NCBI RefSeq assembly: GCF_032118995.1
Contig: NC_092648.1
Coordinates: 1,627,001-1,691,000, forward strand
DNA: 64,000 nt
Reading direction: 5' to 3'
Origin: Asterias amurensis
Lineage: Eukaryota; Echinodermata; Asteroidea; Forcipulatida; Asteriidae
A model generated the notes under the pieces. The model was not told where the DNA came from. It saw only the letters and a program-made list of their open reading frames with translations, and searched no databases. Below, one piece after another: positions 42,157 to 53,884 of this stretch. The position numbers were made by a program, and so were the translations under genes. Position 1 is the stretch's first letter, and each line of letters starts with the position of its first letter.

Positions 42157-43545
42157 ATGGCTGCAGCTGATTTTCCAGTCGGACATTTCAATTTGCCATT
42201 GCTTGTCAACACTGAAGGTCAACCGTTAGACCAAATAACAACAGATTACAAAGAGGGCAATTTAAAGCGTTTCTTGGAAGATAAAAAACATCGCCCCGAA
42301 CGCCATGCAATTCGAAATCTTCTCGGTGTCCTCGCCTTCAGAGGAAATAGAGTAAAAGAAGCGAAAGATTACTTCATGAAGATTCTGTATGAAGACCCGG
42401 GCAATCTGAACGCAAAGGCCAACATTGACTACGTTGACAGACAGACTATGTCTGCTGAGGAGTATGTTACGTCTGGTGCAGGGATTGCAGCAAGCAACCT
42501 TGGCCCTGATGTCTCTTCAGTAACGGAGAAAAAGAAGCAAGGAAGACGATATGCTGAGCAGGCCTTCGCGTTCATTTACGAGAACTACCACGAGACAGTG
42601 ACGCACAAACGATACAGCACGGCCATAAAGCTCTACAACATGGCGATGGACTTGGCTGGCGATCTGGTAGATCGTCAAGAAAAAGATGACTGGCATTTGG
42701 GCATTGGACTGGCAAGCATGAAGATATTTAGCTCACGAAGTACAACAGAAGAGGGCGCAAAACAGAATTTGCTAATCACAGTCACAAATAATTACGCCGT
42801 AATTAACAGCGCATCTGCAGATAGTGGAATGAAAAGCAATGCATACCTTCGCATTGGGCTTACATCAGCAGAGGTAGCTCGTCGTAAGATTCGTATGCGT
42901 CAAGATCTAGTTCAGTTCATTCAAAATCCAAAATGGTGTTTTGAAAAAGCGTTAGAATTTGCAGTGGACAACCCATCAAGAGCCAGTATATATACCCGCC
43001 TTGCTAGTTTCCGTAACCGTGATCCTAATCACGATTTCAATGGGGCGATGGCTGACTTAGAAAAATCTATCAATCTAGATGGATCCAAGCGCAACTTCCA
43101 TGCTTACTCCACCAGGGCTACGATGTGCCTGAAGCAATTCAAATTTGAACAGAAGACCGCTGGAAGACGACGAGGACCACCCGCTAACCGTGATCATCTC
43201 CTTCAGGCTAAAGATGACTTAGAGTTCATCTTGAAAGAACATGTTTCACCTTGGGATTTTTTTAACCTTGCTGAAGCCTACTATCTACTCGCTAAGACAT
43301 CAAGCGGCCGTACATCTATAGAGTATAACGAAAAAGCTCTGGAAACGTGCTCTAAGGGGGAGGCGTGTCAGGATGGGGCAGACAACCCCAACTGTCATAA
43401 AGTCAAGGGGATGTGTCTCTGCTTCAAAGGTGAACACCGAAAAGCCATACAGTCATACAACCGAGGCGTGGAGTGTGAACAGAAGAATGGCAGGCCTTGT
43501 GGCAATGCTCAGTTGTTGGGCTTAGAAAAAACACATTTGCAGTGA
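42157..43545 (+). CDS. TPR-repeat protein, TTC22-like (large coding exon)
   Basis: 462 residues from MAAADFPVGHFNLP. That start is chosen because an acceptor (CCAACGCAG) ends at 42138, leaving a short leader before ATG. TPR-like helix pairs: about 52-95 (NLLGVLAFRGNRVKEAKDYF, ILYEDPGNLNA), about 160-185 (RYSTAIKLYNMAMDLAGDL), about 300-335 (NGAMADLEKSINLD, HAYSTRATM), about 370-400 (FFNLAEAYYLLAKTSSG) and about 420-450 (KGMCLCFKGEHRKAIQSYN). The order and the DP-NLNA sequence recall TTC22, a poorly studied TPR protein; IFIT-like proteins are a less likely alternative. The stop TGA overlaps a possible donor (TTGCA|GTGAGT), so the transcript may splice on to further exons not recognised in this window. 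Human TTC22 is longer (about 570 residues from memory), which fits either reading. Confidence 0.65.
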   Translation: MAAADFPVGHFNLPLLVNTEGQPLDQITTDYKEGNLKRFLEDKKHRPERHAIRNLLGVLAFRGNRVKEAKDYFMKILYEDPGNLNAKANIDYVDRQTMSAEEYVTSGAGIAASNLGPDVSSVTEKKKQGRRYAEQAFAFIYENYHETVTHKRYSTAIKLYNMAMDLAGDLVDRQEKDDWHLGIGLASMKIFSSRSTTEEGAKQNLLITVTNNYAVINSASADSGMKSNAYLRIGLTSAEVARRKIRMRQDLVQFIQNPKWCFEKALEFAVDNPSRASIYTRLASFRNRDPNHDFNGAMADLEKSINLDGSKRNFHAYSTRATMCLKQFKFEQKTAGRRRGPPANRDHLLQAKDDLEFILKEHVSPWDFFNLAEAYYLLAKTSSGRTSIEYNEKALETCSKGEACQDGADNPNCHKVKGMCLCFKGEHRKAIQSYNRGVECEQKNGRPCGNAQLLGLEKTHLQ

Positions 43546-43740
43546 GTATTTTCTATATTTTATACCCCCAGTTCTGAAAAAATGTAGTCTTGATGCAATA
43601 TGTTTTTATACACATCATTTGACTATTGCGACCCCCCGTTCGCTCTCTCCATGTCGCGCACATTACTATCGTCTTGCAACAAGACTACATTTTTCAGAAT
43701 GTAGTGGGAACGAGTTCGGTGTGATGGGTATAAAAAAAGG

Positions 43741-43885
43741 GGTCCTTTTCGAACCCACGGCTTCGGCTCCAGATTCGGCTCAGGCTAGCTTGGCCCCGGC
43801 GGTCTTATACGTGCTCAGGGTTTCAGAAGAGAGGACTGAGACTGAAGCAGAATCCAAAGCCGAAGCCGTGGTTTCGAAAAGGGGC
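43741..43885. mobile_element. Foldback MITE, CTTTTCGAAACCA family
   Basis: GGTCCTTTTCGAACCCACGG with the inverted GCCGTGGTTTCGAAAAGGGG; both arms are well kept. Confidence 0.8.
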
Positions 43886-44099
43886 ATGTTGGGAGGTTGG
43901 GATTTTTTTTCACAAAAATTGTCAGCGGTCGTATCACATCTATAAAAAAAGTATGTCTAACTCTAAAGATACATTTGACTGACAATCTTGCCAAAGCAAT
44001 CAACATTGACAGAAATTCAGATGGAAAACGATCGGAAGCGTTTGAAATATTGATTTTGTGAAAGTATAAAGGCCTATAAAAAGACTTTAAACCCTTTAA

Positions 44100-44478
44100 A
44101 GGCAGTGGGCACTATTAGTAAATGTCAAAGACCAGTCTCCTCACTTGGTGTATCTCAACATATGCATAAAATCACAAACCTGTGAACATTTGAGCTCAAT
44201 CGGTCGTCAAAGTTGCGAGATAATAATATTGAAGAAAAAACACTTATGTCACACGAAGTCGTGTGCTTTCAGATGCTTGATTTCGAGACCTCAAATTCTA
44301 AATCTGAGGTCTCGAAATCAAATTCGTGGAAAGTTACTTCTTTTTCGAAAACTATGTCACTTCAGAGGGAGCCGTTTCTCACAATGTTTTATACTTCAAC
44401 CTCTCCCCATTACTCGTTACCAAGTAAGGTTTTATGCTAGTAATTATTTTGAGTAATTAGCAATAGTGTCCACTGCCT
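44100..44478 (+). mobile_element. TTAA-flanked MITE, subfamily A, complete
   Basis: TTAA on both sides, ends AGGCAGTGGGCACTATTAG and GCAATAGTGTCCACTGCCT, centre CGAGACCTCAAATTC-GAGGTCTCG. 379 bp. Confidence 0.92.
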
Positions 44479-45137
44479 TTAAAGTGGAAAAAATATTTAT
44501 AATGCCACAAAGTATGTTGTAAAAGGAGAATGAAACGCAATGTGAATACTATTGATCATTAATGCGTTTACGAAAGGATTTTAGGCCAATGTCTAACTTT
44601 ATTGCATTTTTGAAAGAAAACAAAAATGAAGAGCCGATCCTAGAATAGCCGATACTGCTGTATGTAGGGCGTAATATTATGCATTATTTAGTACAGAAAT
44701 GTCAGTTCATTATAAAGATGTTTATTGGTAGATAAAACGTTAAACAAATATAAAACCATTAAAAGTTATTCTTTCTTTTTTTCATTTAGTAGAATATTCT
44801 GACCTTGAGATATCATGTGTTATAAGTGTACAAAAGGATAAACGTGACATTAAATAATACAAAATAAATAAAAATAACTGTATCTCTGGTTAAATGCAAA
44901 CAAACTATCCTATAAACAAACATTGTAGAAGGTAATTTCCCATTATATTTAGGAACATACCTATGTTTTCAGGTATGTGTTTTGTTTAACTTTTATTTCT
45001 AAATGCCATGGTGAAGAGGTTTTTAATTTTCGTAGAATAGTAAATTGCAAGATTTGTTTTCAATATAATAATTTTGCTGATGATGAAACATAAGATAGAC
45101 CTTTACTGAATGTAAAAAATATGCTGTAAAAAGGAGA

Positions 45138-45506
45138 ATAATACGGAATTAGTAACAAACAAAAACCGTGATGATCACAGATATAAAACTTACACGGTCT
45201 AATGATGATGATAGTAGAAAACACCCCTTGAAATATTTCTGTCTGAAATGTCATTTGATGAGAAATAAATAATCTGATTTCGCGTTTGCAGTTTATCGCT
45301 CAGTGAGCGTTTTATTCATTTTTTGTTTAGGCATCGATGCAATGCAAAATTTGTAATCGTTTTTTTTACTATGCTTTCGTGACCCAGATGACCGATCGAT
45401 CTCAAACTTCGACATGTTTGTCAGTTTATGTCTATGATGGATTACATAAAGTGCTTACACTGCCAGCAACTGTTTTGTAAGCGAAAGCCAATTCTGTAAT
45501 GTTCCT
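45138..45506. mobile_element. TTAA-type MITE, subfamily B
   Basis: Right end CCAATTCTGTAATGTTCCT before TTAA. It has the core TTTGTCAGTTTATGTCTATG and ATTGGGA-like left part, but the left terminus is eroded. Present only in unit 1 of the tandem duplication. Confidence 0.8.
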
Positions 45507-46528
45507 TTAAGTTCTTTAGCGCGAGTTCATTTTGGACATTATAAGAAAACCATGCCAACTGACAACTGGCAGTGCTTATCTATCATGCCATTAAACTGAG
45601 GAACAAACTTATAACTACCCCCCCCCCCCCCCACAGTCTTGCACGGTCTAGATATTGCATTTCACTATTTCAGAGGTGAGTCTATGAATAATTGCACGAG
45701 TGGGGGTCATGTGTGTCAAACAATATTATTACTACGAGTCACTGCTGCCGAAGTCCCTTGAAACAGCGGACCAGTCTATTTTGTAAAAAAAAACCGCGGG
45801 TAAACGACCTTGTCCTGATTCTCAGGCGAATTATTTTAGAAGTCAGGGGTAATAAATGACTACAAATTATTTATACGCAGAGTAATTACAAAAAATTGCC
45901 GGTTATGCTAAGTAGTTAGACAGTTAAGCACCCAGCAGGGTGGATATGTGCGCATTACAAGTCTCATTATTATTGTTATATATAGTTGCTAACTGACATT
46001 GTAATACGCTTAAATAAGGGTTTTCATTTTTAAAGGGAAATTACTTTGTGTATCATAAAAGATGGAAGAGTCGCTCGATAATAAGAATGGTAGATTTATA
46101 AAACATATGAATACTGCAAAAAGGTGTAGTAGTTAATAGTACTCAGTCTTAGAAGACGATAGTTCATTGTAAAGATGTTTTTAATCATGCAGCAAAAAAG
46201 TTGGTTAATTATTTTAAAAAGACGTATATGTATACAGCTAAACAACAAATGTTAATCAGATTAGTAAGAAGATTTTTTAGTGATTTTAAAGATATAACAA
46301 ATACTGTCGTATGTTTTTACAAGATGAATGGCCTAGATGTGATTTACAAACAAACAAACTAAAATTATTGCCCATTAATTTGGCTGTCAAGAAACTATCA
46401 ACATGGACAGAAATTCAAATCCTCAAAAATGTTTCAATATATAATTTTGGACAAGAAAGGTCTAAAATGACTTTAATTTTTTTTTAAATTAATTTTAGAG
46501 TGAACAGAAAATGAAAACAACAATATGC

Positions 46529-46531
<3 letters not shown>

Positions 46532-46559
<28 letters not shown>
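46532..46559 (+). repeat. Poly(A) run
   Basis: About 28 consecutive A at the boundary between the two tandem units. Confidence 0.9.
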
Positions 46560-46561
<2 letters not shown>

Positions 46562-47117
46562 ACATACTGCTGTATAGAGCGTGATGCATTAGTTAGTACC
46601 CTCTGTGGAAAGAAATGTCAGTTCATTATAAAGTTGTTTTGATAGATAAAACGGTAATAGCAAACCATTAAAAGTTATAGTATTTCTTTTTTTATCCATT
46701 TAGTAGAATATACTGTCTCTGAGACATCATGTGTTATAAGTAAAGGACGAAGTTAATCGTGACATTAAACAATAAAAAAATAAATTCAAAAAAAATGTAT
46801 CTTTGGTTTAATCCAGACAAATTATCCTATAAACATTCATTGTAGAAGGTAATTTCCCATTATATTTGGGAACATACCTATGTTTTCAGGTATGTGTTTT
46901 GTTTAACTTTTATTTAAGTCACTTTATTTTACACTAAGTGCCATAGTGAAGAGGTTTTTGATTTTCGTGGAATAATAAATTGTAAGATTTGTTTTAAATA
47001 TAATAATTTTGTTGGTGATCAAACATAGGACAGACCTTTACTGAATGTAAAAAATATGCTGTAAAAAGGAGAACAATTATTTAAGTTCTTTAGCGCTACT
47101 TCATTTTGGACCATATA

Positions 47118-47460
47118 AGAAAACGGACGGAGAATGGGCGAGAAAGTGTTGATTCGTGAATAGAATGTACGAGCCGAAGGCGAGTACATTCTATTCACAA
47201 ATCTACACTTTGCTCAGCTGACAATAAATTGTGTTTAATACTAAAGTGATTTTTCTGAGCTGGAAAACGTAATTGTAAATTGAAAGATAACATATTTTCA
47301 GCTGTGTTTTGTTGCTATCTTTCAGTTTGGAAAGACAGTTTTCAAGTTGAACTATTTACTTAAGTTTATAATGAATCTACACTCAACTGTAGATTATGTT
47401 ACGAAGTGTAGATTCGTAAAAATAATTTACACTTTCAACAATAGAGTGACGTCACAGAAA
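47118..47460. mobile_element. Inserted segment with hairpin, unit 2 only
   Basis: AATAGAATGTACGAGCC and GGCGAGTACATTCTATT are inverted copies 10 bp apart, and GTGTAGATTCGT repeats near the other end. It is absent at the matching place in unit 1. Confidence 0.6.
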
Positions 47461-48083
47461 TAGTTTAATAGTAATTATTTATACGCAGAGTAATTACACA
47501 TAATTGCCGGTTATGCTAAGTAGTTATACAGTTGAGCACCCAGCAGGGTGGATAATTGTGCGCGTTACAAGTCTCTTTCCGTATGACTGTATTTTGTTTT
47601 TATAATATTGTTACCCTCGCCAGGGTTGTGGGGTGTGTTCCAGTTTGGAAAAAAACATATTACAATACAAAACAATACAATTATTATATAATTAGTTGCT
47701 AACTTAAATAAGGGTTTTCATTTTTAAAGGGAATTTTACTTTGTGTATCATGAAAGATGGAAGAGTCGATAATAAGAATGGTAGATTTATAAAACATATA
47801 AATACTGCAAAAAGGTGTAGTAGTTAATAGTACTCAGTCTTAGAAGATGCATAGTTCATTGTAAAGATGTTTTTAATCATGCAGCAAAAAAGTTGGCTAA
47901 TTATTTTTAAAAGACGTATATGTATACAGCTAAACAACAATTGTTAATCAGATTTGTAAGAAGATTTTTTAGTGATTTTAAAGATATAACAAATACTGTC
48001 GTATGTTTTTACACAATGAATGGCCTGGATGTGATTTACAAAAAAAAAAAAAAGAACATTACTGAGCATCATTTTCTGCTTAA

Positions 48084-48458
48084 AGACAGTGGACACTATT
48101 GGTAATTGTCAAAGACCAGTCTTTTCACTTGCTGTATCTCAACATATACATAAAATAACAAACCTGTGAAAATTTGAGCTCAATCAGTCGTCAAAATTGC
48201 AAGATAATAATGAAAGGAAAAAACACCCTTGTCACACGAAGTTGTGTGCTTTCAGATGCTTGATTTCGAGACCTCAAATTCTAAATCTGGGGTCTCGAAA
48301 TCAAATTTGTGGAAAATTACTTCTTTCTCGAAAACTACGTTACTTCAGAGGGAGCCGTTTCTCAAAATGTTTTATACAATCAACAGCTCCCCATTACTCG
48401 TTACAAGTGGGGTTTTATGCTAATAATTATTTTGAGTTACCAATAGTGTCCACTGCGT
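48084..48458 (+). mobile_element. TTAA-flanked MITE, subfamily A, complete
   Basis: TTAA on both sides, ends AGACAGTGGACACTATTGG and CCAATAGTGTCCACTGCGT, 375 bp; closely similar to 44100-44478. Confidence 0.92.
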
Positions 48459-51338
48459 TTAATGGCTTAATTATAAATTTGGTATTTTTTACCGGATTTT
48501 AAATGTCGAGTATTGTATCTTTTGCACCATTGTAAGACTGTTTTGGTATTTTGTATTGTGTTTGCTATTTTAAAAAAAAATTACGGCGAAAAGTAGGCAA
48601 ATAAAAAATTCATATAATGCTTGTAGGCAATAAACACACGAAGATGAAATCTGCATTATTTCTGTTTATAATCATGCGCATTGACCCCAAATCACGTCGC
48701 CACTACATTATGATCTGCTGAGCTATTTCAGAGTCTGTTACTAATGTGTGTCACTGTGTAGAGCAAATATAAATTTTAGCTAAGCACAAACAAATTATGC
48801 TTACTATACTATCAGCCAAACTTCAATGTCACATGTATCAATTTAAAACTGGTTTCATGGTCATCGAAGCAGAAAAGTGTTAAACATTTACTGCATACTA
48901 TAAGCATGGAGGTATAGAAACTACCTCCATAAGCAGCTCTTTGAAATTGGACCCAGTGCCCAATGTCATATAGGGCAGATTTAAGAACAAACACTCTGGC
49001 TAAGCACAGCAAAATCATGCCGACAAGACTAAAGCTACCAGCCAAAATACTAATCCATATGAACAATCTGTGACTGGTATTTCTATGTCTTTTGCTTAGC
49101 AGCCACTTTCATTAAGCAGTAATTTCTGCTTCAGCAGTGGTGATGTTTACAAGATATTTGACCGCCAAAATGGCAGCCATAACCAGACATTCACGCGTGA
49201 CGTCATTGGAAGGGGGACCCGTAATGACAGACAATCCGACAGTATACATGCATAATTTATGACGTCATGGTAAGGGGGGGGGGGACACCGTACCGTAGTG
49301 ACAGACAAACAGGCAGTATCATGCATGTGACGTCATGGTAATGACAGACAAGCAGATCATGCATGTGACGTCTGAGTGGAAGGAGGGGGGGGGGTTATAC
49401 CAACCTTCATGTACTCAGGTTGGGCTTTCCTTGGCTGTGGTTGTCTGGTAATAGGTTCCGATCTCCTGAGGTGGTACTGTTTACATGCTAAGGCAGAGGA
49501 AACACAAACATTAAGCCATTTTCACACGACAGCAATATTAGGAGGGGCCCCTTGTTTTATTTAAGTACATAAGGTTGTGAAATTGTGCAAGTTAGTATAA
49601 GACAACTGTGTTGGATTGTCCAAGGTCCCTAGAGTGAAATCTTATCATATCTGACATCCTTTATGAACAGTAGTACATTATTGTCCTTGCACACGAGGTG
49701 CATTTGGTCAAATTTCGCAACCATGCTAGAATTAAGCAAGTGACCCTTGTGTAAATTGCTATAGAGCGGGCTTTGTAGACTAGATTTCAAGTATGAGATC
49801 GCAGTTATTTAGTCCAAAATCCTGTCACGTTGTGATTGAGCAAGGCTTTCATTGGATGCAATGATTTTCATTTGATACGTTTTTTGGTGCGTTTGGCAGC
49901 ATGCGCTCGGTCCATTGCTCCTTGTAAAAAGGCTTATGGAGACTTATTAACCCCTTTTCGAAACGCGGTTCTATCCCAAAGGCTCCAACACCAATCACAG
50001 TTCTTTCGGCATGGCACAAAAATGCGGACGGAGCCAATGTTGTGAAGTGAACAAACCCGGGTTTCGAAAGAGGCGAGCATTCCAGGCGCTCAAGTTTGAA
50101 CAAGGATCAACGGCACGCTATAACTAGCAACGTAACCTTTGAACTTTGAAAAGGTATCGGGCCATGGTTTAATGACTTATCTCCTCTAAAAGTTGCCCCT
50201 ACTTGTAAAATAATTACCCGATTGGTTGATCCGAAACTGCCTGATTTTCTCCAGTGCCATTCCACGAGGTGACCACGGCTAATAACTGAATCTCTATAGG
50301 TCTAATCAACGAGAAGTCTTATACATTACATTCCCGTTGTCGAGTTCTCTCCTTTTTTTTCGTTAGAGCCTAATGCCTACACACTATGGAAGTTAATTTG
50401 GCCAGCGGGAACTACGTAGTCATGATGAGTAAGTGGACTAAGACTTGGAAGCTTTTGGTGTATGATTCATCCCCATAGCAGAGGAGTGTTTTAGAATGTA
50501 GTGAGAAGGTGTCACAGTGCTGATGGAGATCGCTTGTGCCATCAGGGCCAATGGTCCATAAAGCCTGTAAGCACACCTGCTTAGCACAGGAAAATCTTGC
50601 TTAGCACAAAAAAAAACAATTACCAGCCGACACTCCATAAAGTACACTGTTGCAACTGGTGAGCAGTATTTTGTGATTAACAGCTTTTTTAACCCAACTG
50701 TAAACTCAACCAACACAAAACGAAGAAACCAATACGTCAGTGGTGCTTTTGAAGCATTGCATGGTGTGAGTATAAGAAATAATTATAAATAGGAAAATTG
50801 TGGGTCCAACCATATTAAATCTCTTTTGCCAGAGTGTTGGCTCCAAAAAGAGCCGACTAATTTAAGGTATTCATAACTAATCAAAAGGTTAAGTAATCAG
50901 AATTGTCAGTTTGAACAATAAGTATAAAGCATTTTGTCAGTAAAATATTTCAGGAAACCATAATGAAAATGGTATCCGAAAGCCTGAAAAACACAACAGC
51001 TGACTTCGTTTGTTTACAACCAAAATTAACGGAAAAGTGTTTCTATTCTGAAAGCTGCTTTCACTGTCTAATTTCTCCATGACTTGAGCCCGACGCGCCA
51101 AAGCAATTTTTTTTGTGACGCGCCGTTTTTTCCAATTGTGACCTTAGAAAACTCGCTAAACTTTCGCTTTCGCATGAACAAGTACTCTGTCTCTCTGCCA
51201 ATCCGGTATAATACATTCAACACTTTCCTTTGTGATCATAAAAAACGTGCTGTATTAGGCCTACCCCCTCAGTTTAACAAAAACGTTTTGACTTTTTTGT
51301 TTGTTTAAAGCGCACATTTATTTATTTTGCGTGCATGT

Positions 51339-51373
<35 letters not shown>

Positions 51374-51820
51374 TTTCAAGTGGGAGAACGAGAATTTGAA
51401 AACCGCGGTGATACTGCTATGCGGCTGTATGATTTGTGGTGGTTCTGAAAAGAAATTGAGTGTACAACTCGACGTTTCGATCAGTATGATCTGGTTGTCT
51501 TCAGTCAGGAGAGAAAATGACGACCAAAGCCATTTGTTGCAATATAAAAAAAAATTGCTAAACTAAAACAGCTTATTCAACATATTAATAAATAGTAGAA
51601 GGCCTATACTGCGGATAATAATAATTATACAAAATCATCAAAATCACGCAACTGATTTAGATGATTTTGTGTAAAATTGAATTAGAGGTGCAAGATCAGG
51701 TGGAAATTTTGGTTTTAGCGGCTCGGACATCAGAGATACATTAAAACTCTTTTTAAAAATTGCTGCCAAAATTTCAGACAATAACTTTAAAATCGAGACG
51801 AAAACGGCCACAGCAATTCC
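48459..51820. other. Repeat-rich intergenic stretch
   Basis: No exon recognised. It holds two GCTTAGCA-type repeats (48720-49140), G-runs at 49267-49285 and 49383-49393, a CTTTTCGAAAC foldback at 49951-50074, another GCTTAGCA repeat at 50560-50700, a (TTTA)n stretch at 51338-51376, and near 51462-51515 a hairpin with CGACGTTTCGATCAG (minus strand CTGATCGAAACGTCG). Confidence 0.6.
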
Positions 51821-52237
51821 TCACGAAATCAGGTTATTTGTTACAAACAAGAGTGAACAAGTTGCCATACCTATACACATTTCGTCTTCCCCGTTAGTCA
51901 CATGTGTGAGACGAGCACTTGACTCCAGGCACAACACTTTGTTGGATGCTGGACACAACTTTCCCATTCCATTATTTCCCGTTGACTGTATAGGGAAGGT
52001 CCTACCCTTAGCGCTGACGTCGTGATGGTGCCGCATAGGGAAGTCGCCATGCTCCAATTCCCCAAAGGCATAACTCTCGTAGAGTAAGTCAGGGACACTG
52101 TGCCACGGTCCCCCCATTGTTGCTGAACTATCGTACTGAAAGGCTAGCCGGAGTCCGTCCACCACAGCCAACTTCAAAACCCCTCGCGTCATCCAAGCGA
52201 GTTTACTCATCTTAATTGAAACATTTCCGTTATCCAT
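51821..52237 (-). CDS. Unassigned reading frame, possible first coding exon
   Basis: 138 codons from MDNGNVSIKMSKLAWMTRG with a good start context (GAAGGATGG-like AAGGATGG), in sequence clearly richer in G+C than its surroundings. A possible splice donor, GTATAG|GTATGG, lies at 51870, so the coding part may end after about 122 residues (51871-52237) and continue in exons I could not find at lower coordinates. No signal peptide, membrane span or known domain seen; five cysteines (three in the CPASNKVLCLE and DEMCIG regions). It could be a chance frame. No function proposed. Confidence 0.3.
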   Translation of the reverse strand: MDNGNVSIKMSKLAWMTRGVLKLAVVDGLRLAFQYDSSATMGGPWHSVPDLLYESYAFGELEHGDFPMRHHHDVSAKGRTFPIQSTGNNGMGKLCPASNKVLCLESSARLTHVTNGEDEMCIGMATCSLLFVTNNLIS

Positions 52238-53087
52238 CCTTACCCCCTTCTCTAATAGTCACGCGTTCAATTCACTCTCAACACCCTAATCCATCAGGGG
52301 AAGTTGCTATCCGCCAACCAGCGTGTGGCTTACACTCTTATCTCGGCCAACCATTTACGAAGCTCTCTTGATTTTTAAATATTGGGTGGCCATGACTAAG
52401 AGGTACCCAAAATAAACCACTGTTCCACTATGGGGGTCTACCTCACTTTACCAAACATACGCTTGCTGCCGGGAAAATGAGTAAAAAGAAAAATCCGTTT
52501 CCAATCAAAATAGTACGTGCTGAACGAACTTTGTTGGAGTCACATTTTTACAAAGTTTCATGGGCGAACAGGTTTACCGATTTTGGTGGTAAGCCTGAGG
52601 ATAGTTCGAAAATTACAAATCCTGAAGAGGGGGGATATTCACTTTGCCTGGATGGAGGATGGAGCTCTCTATATAAACACACGACGTCCAGGCCTGCTTG
52701 AATCATCTTTTAAGAGGGCAAGGCCATTTTCATTTTGCAAAGGGCACTTCCATAAAACCTTACAATGCCAACAGTAATATCGACTATAGCACAATTTCAA
52801 AGAATGATCACTGCGCTATAAAACATCATTTCTGGTCACCGGGCCAAGTTATCTACTTCCCTAAACCATCTCAGCTCCCACGGTGAGTATACAGCCTGTC
52901 CTGCCAAGTATGTAACGCATGCCAAGCTATAAAACTATCACAATAACCATCTCTTCAACCCTCTCTGGTTTATTTACCCCTACCCCTGGGTGAGGAGTCT
53001 TGCCCTTAGGACACTAGTATCATGACCGGGATCTGAACCCACATCCTGATGACTCAGCAACCAGAACTTAAGTCCAATGCACTTTAA

Positions 53088-53710
53088 AGGCATGGACACT
53101 TTTAGTAATTGTTAAAGACAAGTCTTCTCACTTGGTGTATCTCATATGTATAAAATAATAAACCCGTGAAAGAGCTCAATATTGGTCGTCGAAGTTGGGA
53201 GAGAATAATGAAAGAAAAAACTCCCTTGTCACATGAAGTTGCGTGCTTTCAGATGCTTGAATTCGGGACCTCAGCTGAGGTCTCGAATTCAATATTTGAG
53301 TGAGAAAATACTTCTTTCTAAAAGACTACGTTACTTCAGAGGGAGCCGTTTCTCACAACTTGTTATACTATCAACAGCTTTTCATTGCTCGTTTCCAAGT
53401 AATTTTTTTATACTAATAATTCTTTTGTAACCCATCCTTTCATTCTAAACATCCTTTGTCCTCGCCACTTTACTCCTATTGGTTCATAGCCACACATTGT
53501 CTCTGAAATAGAAACTTTGATTGGCTGGTATTTTCCCGCTTCTTTCTGGATCCTTTCCTTAATCCCTTTCCCCCTCTCTTTTTCTATAAAAGGATATGTA
53601 TTTGTTTGTACTTGTTTTATGCCTCTGAAGAAGGTCCGGATTGGATCGAAAGCTAAGGCCATCTACCCTATTCATTAAATAATTCTTTTGAGTAATACCC
53701 AATACACTAA
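53088..53710 (+). mobile_element. TTAA-type MITE, subfamily A, interrupted by an insertion
   Basis: Left end TTAA then AGGCATGGACACTTTTAG. The copy runs normally to 53427, is interrupted, and resumes at 53678 with GAGTAATACCCAATACACTA, a decayed right end. Confidence 0.85.
53428..53677. mobile_element. About 250-bp insertion with 13-bp target duplication
   Basis: AATAATTCTTTTG occurs exactly at 53415-53427 and at 53678-53690, at a site that is contiguous in other MITE copies. The insert has TTTTCTATAAAAGGATATG and ends with CTCTGAAGAAGGTCCGG, ATTGGATCGAAAGC. No reading frame. A duplication of this length suggests a retroposed (LINE-mobilised) or otherwise nicked insertion rather than a cut-and-paste one. 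Confidence 0.8.
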
Positions 53711-53884
53711 ATCACCACTGACATTCTTTCGAGTCCATCATCTACTTTCATTGGGCGCAACTTTAAAACATAATGGCCTTCCTTCTCTTGGAATGGCGTG
53801 TTTGCCTTTTTCAAAAACAAACAAATATCCAACGACCAATGGATGTCAATGGAAGTCCTTATATGACAGATCTGACAATTCAGT

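Larger units (their letters stand above)
44590..48065 (+). repeat. Direct tandem duplication, units of about 1.6-1.8 kb
   Basis: Unit 1 (about 44590-46380) and unit 2 (about 46440-48065) share in order GTCAGTTCATTATAAAG, ATCATGTGTTATAAGT, ACATACCTATGTTTTCAGGT, ACCCAGCAGGGTGGAT, AAATAAGGGTTTTCATTTTT, AGTACTCAGTCTTAGAAGA and TATGTATACAGCTAAACAAC. Each copy has gained its own insertions: a subfamily B MITE in unit 1 and a hairpin-bearing segment in unit 2. No conserved reading frame. Confidence 0.88.

Noticed and set aside
52477-52701. 74-codon plus-strand frame
   Set aside because: It runs into a dispersed repeat at 52690-52760, has no domain and no splice context; judged chance.
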